From CALLQB01 sp036479275 (GTDB lineage: Bacteria; Actinomycetota; Acidimicrobiia; Acidimicrobiales; SHLQ01): a stretch of DNA of 10,947 bases. The position numbers were made by a program, and so were the translations under genes. The notes beneath the pieces were generated by a model that saw nothing but the letters and a program-made list of their open reading frames with translations, did not search any database and was not told the origin of the DNA. Location: assembly GCA_965524675.1 (NCBI GenBank), contig CBERPN010000140.1:1-10947 (forward strand), given 5' to 3'. Shown here one piece after another: positions 6,230 through 10,947 of this stretch (positions are counted from its first letter, which is position 1; each line of letters starts with the position of its first letter).

Positions 6230-7549
6230 ATGAGCCTGCGTTTTGGAACCGACGGCGTTCGCGGTGAGGCCTATACCCAGCTCACCGTCGACTTTGTATA
6301 CGCACTCGGCGTTGCTGCCGCGCGAGTGATTGGCGGAGACCACTACCTCATCGGGCGAGACACACGTGAGTCGGGTCCCGATTTCGAGCGAGCACTCGCA
6401 AAGGGTCTAGCCAGCGGGGGTGCAAGTATTGGACTGCTCGCAGTGGTGCCAACGCCGGCTGTAGCTTGGCTGTCCAGCGCCGACGATGTGGCGGGCGCCA
6501 TGATCTCGGCTTCGCACAACCGTTTTTCGGACAACGGTGTCAAATTATTTGCCGAGGGTGGCCTCAAGCTGAGCGACGAGGTCCAGGACCAGATCCAGAT
6601 CGAACTCGACGTTCTGCTCGGCGAGGTGACCGAGCCTAGCGCTGGTGTGGTTGCGACGAATGCAACCGACGATGTGTCTCGCTATGTCGATGCGGTGATC
6701 GCTTCGGTCGACGGGCGAAAGTTCGCAGGCACCACTGTGGTTCTCGATTGCGCCAACGGATCGGCAGCCCAAATCGCCCCTGCCGTATTTGAAGAGCTCG
6801 GTGCCGATGTTGTAGCCGTGGCCACAGAGCCCGACGGCCGAAACATCAACGACGGTTGCGGGTCGACCCATCTCGAAGGACTCCAAGCTGCCGTTTCCGA
6901 GCACGCTGCCGACTTTGGTTTTGCGTTCGATGGCGATGCCGACCGGATGCTTGCTGTCGACAACCTCGGTTCAATCGTCGATGGCGACCAAATCCTTGCG
7001 ATGTGTGCTGTAGATCTGTCATCGAGGGGTCGACTAGCTGGCGACACAGTGGTCGTCACGGTTATGTCCAATCTCGGATTTCGCCGTGCCATGGCCGCTG
7101 TTGACATCGCGGTCGTCGACACCAAGGTGGGTGATCGATATGTCCTTGAGGCGCTCGACGAGGGCGGATACTCACTCGGCGGTGAACAGTCGGGCCATGT
7201 GATCTTTCGCGAAGTGGCAACCACAGGTGATGGGTTGTTGAGCGCTTTACAGGTGACCGATCTTGTGCTTCGGTCGGGTCGATCCTTTGATGACATTGCT
7301 GCATCGTCGATGGTCAGATTTCCTCAGATTCTCGAGAATGTGCAGGTAGTCGGCAGAGTTTCTGATCTCGATGTGAAGCTTGCGCCAGCGATTGCTAATG
7401 CTGAGGCTGAACTTGGTGACGATGGGCGAGTCCTAATCCGCCCGTCGGGCACCGAGCCCCTGATTCGGGTGATGGTCGAGGCAGACACCGCCGAACGAGC
7501 CGCCGCGGCCGCCACTATGTTGGTCGAAGCGGTCAAAGCTCTGAGGTAG
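6230..7549 (+). CDS. glmM: Phosphoglucosamine mutase
   Basis: GlmM converts glucosamine-6-phosphate to glucosamine-1-phosphate, the second step toward UDP-GlcNAc and peptidoglycan. The 439-residue product is of family length (about 445) and has all four alpha-D-phosphohexomutase signatures. The N-terminus is MSLRFGTDGVRGEA. The catalytic serine loop ISASHN has S95 as the phosphorylated residue. The Mg2+ loop is DGDADR (D234, D236, D238). The sugar-binding loop is GEQSGH (318-323), and the phosphate-binding loop is RPSGTEP (404-410). The FGTDGVRG start and SASHN favour GlmM over phosphomannomutases. The Shine-Dalgarno before ATG 6230 is poor (GGTG-like), which may mean lower translation than for rpsI. 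Position after rpsI and before a glmS-like gene is common in actinobacteria and ties it to amino-sugar synthesis. Confidence 0.97.
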   Translation: MSLRFGTDGVRGEAYTQLTVDFVYALGVAAARVIGGDHYLIGRDTRESGPDFERALAKGLASGGASIGLLAVVPTPAVAWLSSADDVAGAMISASHNRFSDNGVKLFAEGGLKLSDEVQDQIQIELDVLLGEVTEPSAGVVATNATDDVSRYVDAVIASVDGRKFAGTTVVLDCANGSAAQIAPAVFEELGADVVAVATEPDGRNINDGCGSTHLEGLQAAVSEHAADFGFAFDGDADRMLAVDNLGSIVDGDQILAMCAVDLSSRGRLAGDTVVVTVMSNLGFRRAMAAVDIAVVDTKVGDRYVLEALDEGGYSLGGEQSGHVIFREVATTGDGLLSALQVTDLVLRSGRSFDDIAASSMVRFPQILENVQVVGRVSDLDVKLAPAIANAEAELGDDGRVLIRPSGTEPLIRVMVEADTAERAAAAATMLVEAVKALR

Positions 7550-7689
7550 ACAACTGTCACGACACTGGGTCACCATTTCGAACTGATTGACCACTCTGTG
7601 TAGTAAATGCGTTTGAAAGCTCTACCCTTTGTGCGGCGGCAACCGATGGAACGACCCTTAGCGGTCGAAGAAAGCTTGGCTATTCATAC
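7550..7689. other. Gap between glmM and the glmS-like gene
   Basis: This 140-base stretch has no gene. It holds a weak hairpin, CGACC (7652-7656) and GGTCG (7663-7667) around CTTAGC, and a purine-rich GAAGAAAG (7667-7674) 15 bases before the ATG, which is farther than usual for a Shine-Dalgarno. A TTGACC at 7587-7592 has no good -10 partner. It may contain a promoter for the downstream gene, but none can be assigned. Confidence 0.3.
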
Positions 7690-10600
7690 ATGTGCGGAAT
7701 AATTGCGGTCGTTCAACGTAGATCAGCACGGGTGGCTCCTGAACCCGAAGACGTAATGGCGCCTCTCGATGCAGCCTTAGTCGGGCTTCAGGAATCGGCC
7801 GAGAACGACATGGCAGGCCGACTTGGACGCGTTGCCGACCATCTCAACACCGCCAATGACTTGTTGCGTGGTGTTCCCGGGGTGCAGGCACTAATCGATA
7901 ATCCGGCTTTGGTCACCTCGGTCGCTAGCAATGCGACCGCCGTATCGGACCACATCGAGCGAATGGAAATTCGGCTTGACGAAGGCGGATTCGATGCAGA
8001 TCTAGAGGCCATCAATGCGCAGTTCATTCGTGTCAAGGACGCCGCTTGGGCAATAGCGCGCGACCGGATGCGCACCGCTACTGAGGTTGAAGCATTGGCT
8101 GGCCCAGATGCCGCCCTCTCGGCTGTCGAGACGATGACTGCGGTCCAACAGGCGCTATCGGCGCTCGATCGCCTCGAGGTTAGAGGACGAGACTCTGCCG
8201 GGCTACACCTACTCGTTAGCAACCACGGTCTTGATCTCGACTCACCCAGCGTTACCCACGCGCTCGAAGAACGCACCCACAATCGGTTGTTCACATCCAG
8301 CGCCGTTCGAGTAGTCGGCAACAAACTCAGCTTTGTGTACAAGACAGCCGCCGAGATTGGCGAACTTGGCGATAACACCGCATTTATTCGCCAGGCGATT
8401 GCCGAAGACCCGATGTTGCGCCAAGCGCTCGACAATGAATCTGCCCACACCGTGGTACTAGGTCATACGCGATGGGCCAGCGTGGGCATCGTCTCAGAAC
8501 CCAATGCTCATCCGCTCAACAGTGAACAGAGCGACGATCGTCAAGGGCCATATTGCACCGCTGTTCTGAACGGCGACGTCGACAACTTCGCCGATGTCGC
8601 CGCCGCGGAAGGGCTTCAGATCGACGATGAGATAACCACCGACGCCAAGGTGATACCCACACTCATGTCGAAGCACCTCGCTGACCACGATGTCGCCGAA
8701 GCGTTCCGCCGAACAGTCGCAGGGCTCGAAGGCTCAGTGGCGATCGCAAGCAGTTCGGCCGAGGCGGCCAGTCATCTCCAGCTAGCTCTTAGAGGCAGCG
8801 GCCAAGCCCTCTATGTGGGTCTAGCTGAAGACTGTTTCATTGTGGCCAGCGAACCCTACGGACTGGTCGAGGAGACCTCCCGATTCATTCGCATGGATGG
8901 CGAGACGCCGGGCAATCTGGCCAACCCCAACGCCAGCCGCGGGCAGATCATCGATCTCAACTCAGCGCATGCCGGAACCATCGAAGGCATTGTTCGCAAG
9001 GCGTACGATGGCACCGATCTGCCGGTTACAAATGACGACATCGTGACCGCCCAGATCACCACCCGCGATATTGATCGTGGCTCGTTTCGTCACTATCTCC
9101 TCAAGGAGATAACCGAGGCCCCGTCCTCGTTCCGTAAGACACTGCGAAGCAAAATCGTTGAAGATCAGGGTCAGCTATTAGTTCGGCTTAGCCTCGAGAC
9201 GATTGGCCAGGACATAATCGATGTCATTGAGTCGGGGTCGATTCGACAGATCTACGTCATTGGTCAAGGTACTGCGGCGGTGGCGGGCGAGAGCTTGGCT
9301 CGGGTGCTCGACCACGAGTTCGCTGGATCTGGGCTTCAGATCAAGGCTACTCCAGCAACGGAGCTATCGGGCTTTCACCTTCGTCCCGACATGAGCGACA
9401 CCCTAGCGATCGCTATCAGCCAATCCGGAACGACCACCGACACAAACCGTACGGTCGACATCATTCGTGGGCGCGGAGCGAAGGTCATCGCTATCGTCAA
9501 TCGCCGCAATAGCGACCTCACCGACAAGGCCGACGGCGTTCTCTACACCTCCGACGGTCGCGACGTGGAGATGAGCGTTGCGTCGACCAAGGCATTCTAT
9601 GCCCAGATCGCAGCCGGGGTACTGCTCGGCTGTGCTCTCGCCGAACTGTTTGGTTACGGCGACAGCGAAGAGCGCAGCGAGTTGCTAAGCGAAATTCGGC
9701 TGATGCCCGAGGCGATGGAAAGCGTACTGACCCAGCAGCAAGCAATCGGCGAAGCTACCCGTCGTCATACTCTCAGCCGCCGGTATTGGGCTGTGGTTGG
9801 AAACGGGGCCAACCATATTTCGGCCCGCGAACTCCGAATCAAACTTTCAGAGCTTTGTTATAAATCGATTGCTGTCGATGTAACCGAAGACAAAAAGCAC
9901 ATCGATCTGTCGGCCGAGCCAATGATCCTGGTTTGTGCTGCGGGGCTGGTCGGAAGCACCGCCGACGACGTGGCCAAAGAAGTTGCGATTTACCGAGCGC
10001 ACAAGGCTGCGCCGATCGTTATCGCCAACGAAGGCGAGAAGCGGTTCGGTGCGGCGCTCGACGTCATCTTCGTTCCGGAGGTTCATCCGAGGCTCGCCTT
10101 TGTGTTGTCGGCGATGGTCGGGCACCTCTTCGGATACGAGGCGGCTCGGGCCATCGATTCTCAAGCAGAAAAGCTGCGAGAAGCCCGCTCCATTATCGAA
10201 CAGGCAGCTACAGAGCTGCCGGTCGGTCGCGCTGGCGAGAACATAATCAGCCAACTCGGCTCAAGCCTTCGCCAGCCAGCGGCGGCATTCTTTGATCTGT
10301 TGCGGAGCGGCGATCTGAACGGCAACCTCGAAGCGAACACAGCGGCAAGACTGTCGTCACATTTTCGCTACGGCATTGGTGATCTGGCGATCGAGTCGTA
10401 TCAACTCGAGTTTGGCAAGGTCGGAACACCGAGTGTGGCGATCGAGGATCTCGCGTCGGCGCTTACGGTCGCTATCGAGGAATTAACCCGTCCGATCGAT
10501 GCCATAAAGCATCAGGCGAAGACGGTCACGGTAGGGATTTCACGATCCGATGAGACCTTGCTTCAAGTTGCGCTCGCAATGGCTGTTCTCGATGCTGGGG

Positions 10601-10947
10601 CACCACGTGACCGCCTCACCTATCAATCGCTACGAGCACTCGCAGATCTCGATCCCGCTGTGGTCGAGGTTGTTGGGTTTACCCGCTATCGCGTCGAAGA
10701 CCTAGACGACAAGAACAGCGATGGCACGGCCGTGATTATCGATCGCGGTGGAATCAGTCTCAACATTCCATCGCGGACCGACCGCGATCCGACCCTGCGT
10801 GGAACCAAACACCGAGTGGCCATCGAGAAGAAGCTGCTTGTCGCTGTAGGGCGTCGTGACAATCGGCCGATGATCATCGTGCCCGAGGTGAAAGACAACA
10901 AGACTGTCGGGCTCACCCTATTGCATGTGCGTCTGCGCGAGAGGCTC
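7690..10947 (+). CDS. Enlarged GlmS-like protein: class II glutamine amidotransferase plus two SIS domains plus C-terminal extension (3' end outside window)
   Basis: The frame runs open for 1086 codons to the window edge; canonical GlmS (glutamine:fructose-6-phosphate aminotransferase) is about 610-625. ATG 7690 is fixed because the next residue must be the nucleophile: MCGIIAVV, Cys2. The glutaminase domain keeps RGRDSAG (165-171), GHTRWA (258-263, with R261 and W262), NAHP (272-275), oxyanion-hole NG (294-295) and the TDAKV aspartate D318. The linker FRHYLLKEI (466-474) resembles the GlmS isomerase start. SIS1 has GQGTAA, SQSG (577-580) and VASTKAF (630-636). SIS2 conserves equivalents of E. 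coli E481, K485, E488 and H504 as E714, K718, E721 and H737. About 140 extra residues lie between Cys2 and RGRDSAG, and about 45 more before GHTRWA. After residue 820 the canonical DQPRNLAKSVTVE-type tail is absent and 260 or more unrecognised residues follow. Adjacent glmM supports an amino-sugar role; the exact reaction is inferred. Confidence 0.85.
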   Translation, partial: MCGIIAVVQRRSARVAPEPEDVMAPLDAALVGLQESAENDMAGRLGRVADHLNTANDLLRGVPGVQALIDNPALVTSVASNATAVSDHIERMEIRLDEGGFDADLEAINAQFIRVKDAAWAIARDRMRTATEVEALAGPDAALSAVETMTAVQQALSALDRLEVRGRDSAGLHLLVSNHGLDLDSPSVTHALEERTHNRLFTSSAVRVVGNKLSFVYKTAAEIGELGDNTAFIRQAIAEDPMLRQALDNESAHTVVLGHTRWASVGIVSEPNAHPLNSEQSDDRQGPYCTAVLNGDVDNFADVAAAEGLQIDDEITTDAKVIPTLMSKHLADHDVAEAFRRTVAGLEGSVAIASSSAEAASHLQLALRGSGQALYVGLAEDCFIVASEPYGLVEETSRFIRMDGETPGNLANPNASRGQIIDLNSAHAGTIEGIVRKAYDGTDLPVTNDDIVTAQITTRDIDRGSFRHYLLKEITEAPSSFRKTLRSKIVEDQGQLLVRLSLETIGQDIIDVIESGSIRQIYVIGQGTAAVAGESLARVLDHEFAGSGLQIKATPATELSGFHLRPDMSDTLAIAISQSGTTTDTNRTVDIIRGRGAKVIAIVNRRNSDLTDKADGVLYTSDGRDVEMSVASTKAFYAQIAAGVLLGCALAELFGYGDSEERSELLSEIRLMPEAMESVLTQQQAIGEATRRHTLSRRYWAVVGNGANHISARELRIKLSELCYKSIAVDVTEDKKHIDLSAEPMILVCAAGLVGSTADDVAKEVAIYRAHKAAPIVIANEGEKRFGAALDVIFVPEVHPRLAFVLSAMVGHLFGYEAARAIDSQAEKLREARSIIEQAATELPVGRAGENIISQLGSSLRQPAAAFFDLLRSGDLNGNLEANTAARLSSHFRYGIGDLAIESYQLEFGKVGTPSVAIEDLASALTVAIEELTRPIDAIKHQAKTVTVGISRSDETLLQVALAMAVLDAGAPRDRLTYQSLRALADLDPAVVEVVGFTRYRVEDLDDKNSDGTAVIIDRGGISLNIPSRTDRDPTLRGTKHRVAIEKKLLVAVGRRDNRPMIIVPEVKDNKTVGLTLLHVRLRERL

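Noticed and set aside
6682..7296. 204-codon minus-strand open frame within glmM
   Set aside because: Antisense to the GlmM region carrying the Mg2+-binding and sugar-binding loops; low-complexity Ser/Thr/Pro composition typical of a shadow.
7550..7689. A glmS ribozyme or riboswitch upstream of the glmS-like gene
   Set aside because: The glmS ribozyme is known mainly from Firmicutes, and the 140-base gap shows no recognisable core; only a weak 5-bp hairpin is present.
7788..8450. 220-codon minus-strand open frame within the GlmS-like gene
   Set aside because: Very rich in Ser, Arg and Ala, as expected for an antisense frame in GC-rich coding DNA; the plus-strand frame has conserved GlmS motifs on both sides and continues unbroken.

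Overview
The window looks like a chromosomal housekeeping region of an actinobacterium, most likely from or near the class Acidimicrobiia. This is inferred from gene order (rpsD-rpoA-rplQ-truA, then rplM-rpsI-glmM and a glmS-like gene), moderately high GC, GTG starts, and ribosomal protein sequences that resemble actinobacterial ones from memory. No database search was possible, so the taxonomy is an inference.

Layout: (1) 1-2623, + strand: the 3' part of rpsD (uS4), rpoA (RNA polymerase alpha), rplQ (bL17) and truA (tRNA pseudouridine synthase). This is the end of the classic alpha operon. A 19-bp-arm imperfect hairpin separates rplQ from truA. (2) 2656-5058, - strand: one convergent gene for a secreted 800-residue protein with a signal peptide, a beta-propeller-like region with GG-x-F motifs, an Ig-like domain and three near-identical cysteine-paired FN3-like repeats. 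(3) 5059-5309: a divergent intergenic region with a sigma70-like promoter candidate and leader hairpins ahead of rplM. (4) 5310-7549, + strand: rplM (uL13), rpsI (uS9) and glmM (phosphoglucosamine mutase). (5) 7690 to the window end, + strand: an open frame of 1086 codons with no stop. It encodes a greatly enlarged GlmS-like protein, with a class II glutamine amidotransferase domain carrying large insertions, two SIS domains, and a C-terminal extension of at least 260 residues.

The + strand genes serve ribosome and RNA polymerase assembly, tRNA modification, and probably the start of amino-sugar synthesis for peptidoglycan. In the standard pathway GlmS makes glucosamine-6-phosphate and GlmM converts it to glucosamine-1-phosphate. 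The minus-strand cell-surface or secreted protein is a lineage-specific insertion at a position that is also variable in other actinobacteria. The most interesting items are the oversized GlmS-like protein, which keeps key catalytic residues but lacks the canonical C-terminal tail, and the secreted repeat protein.
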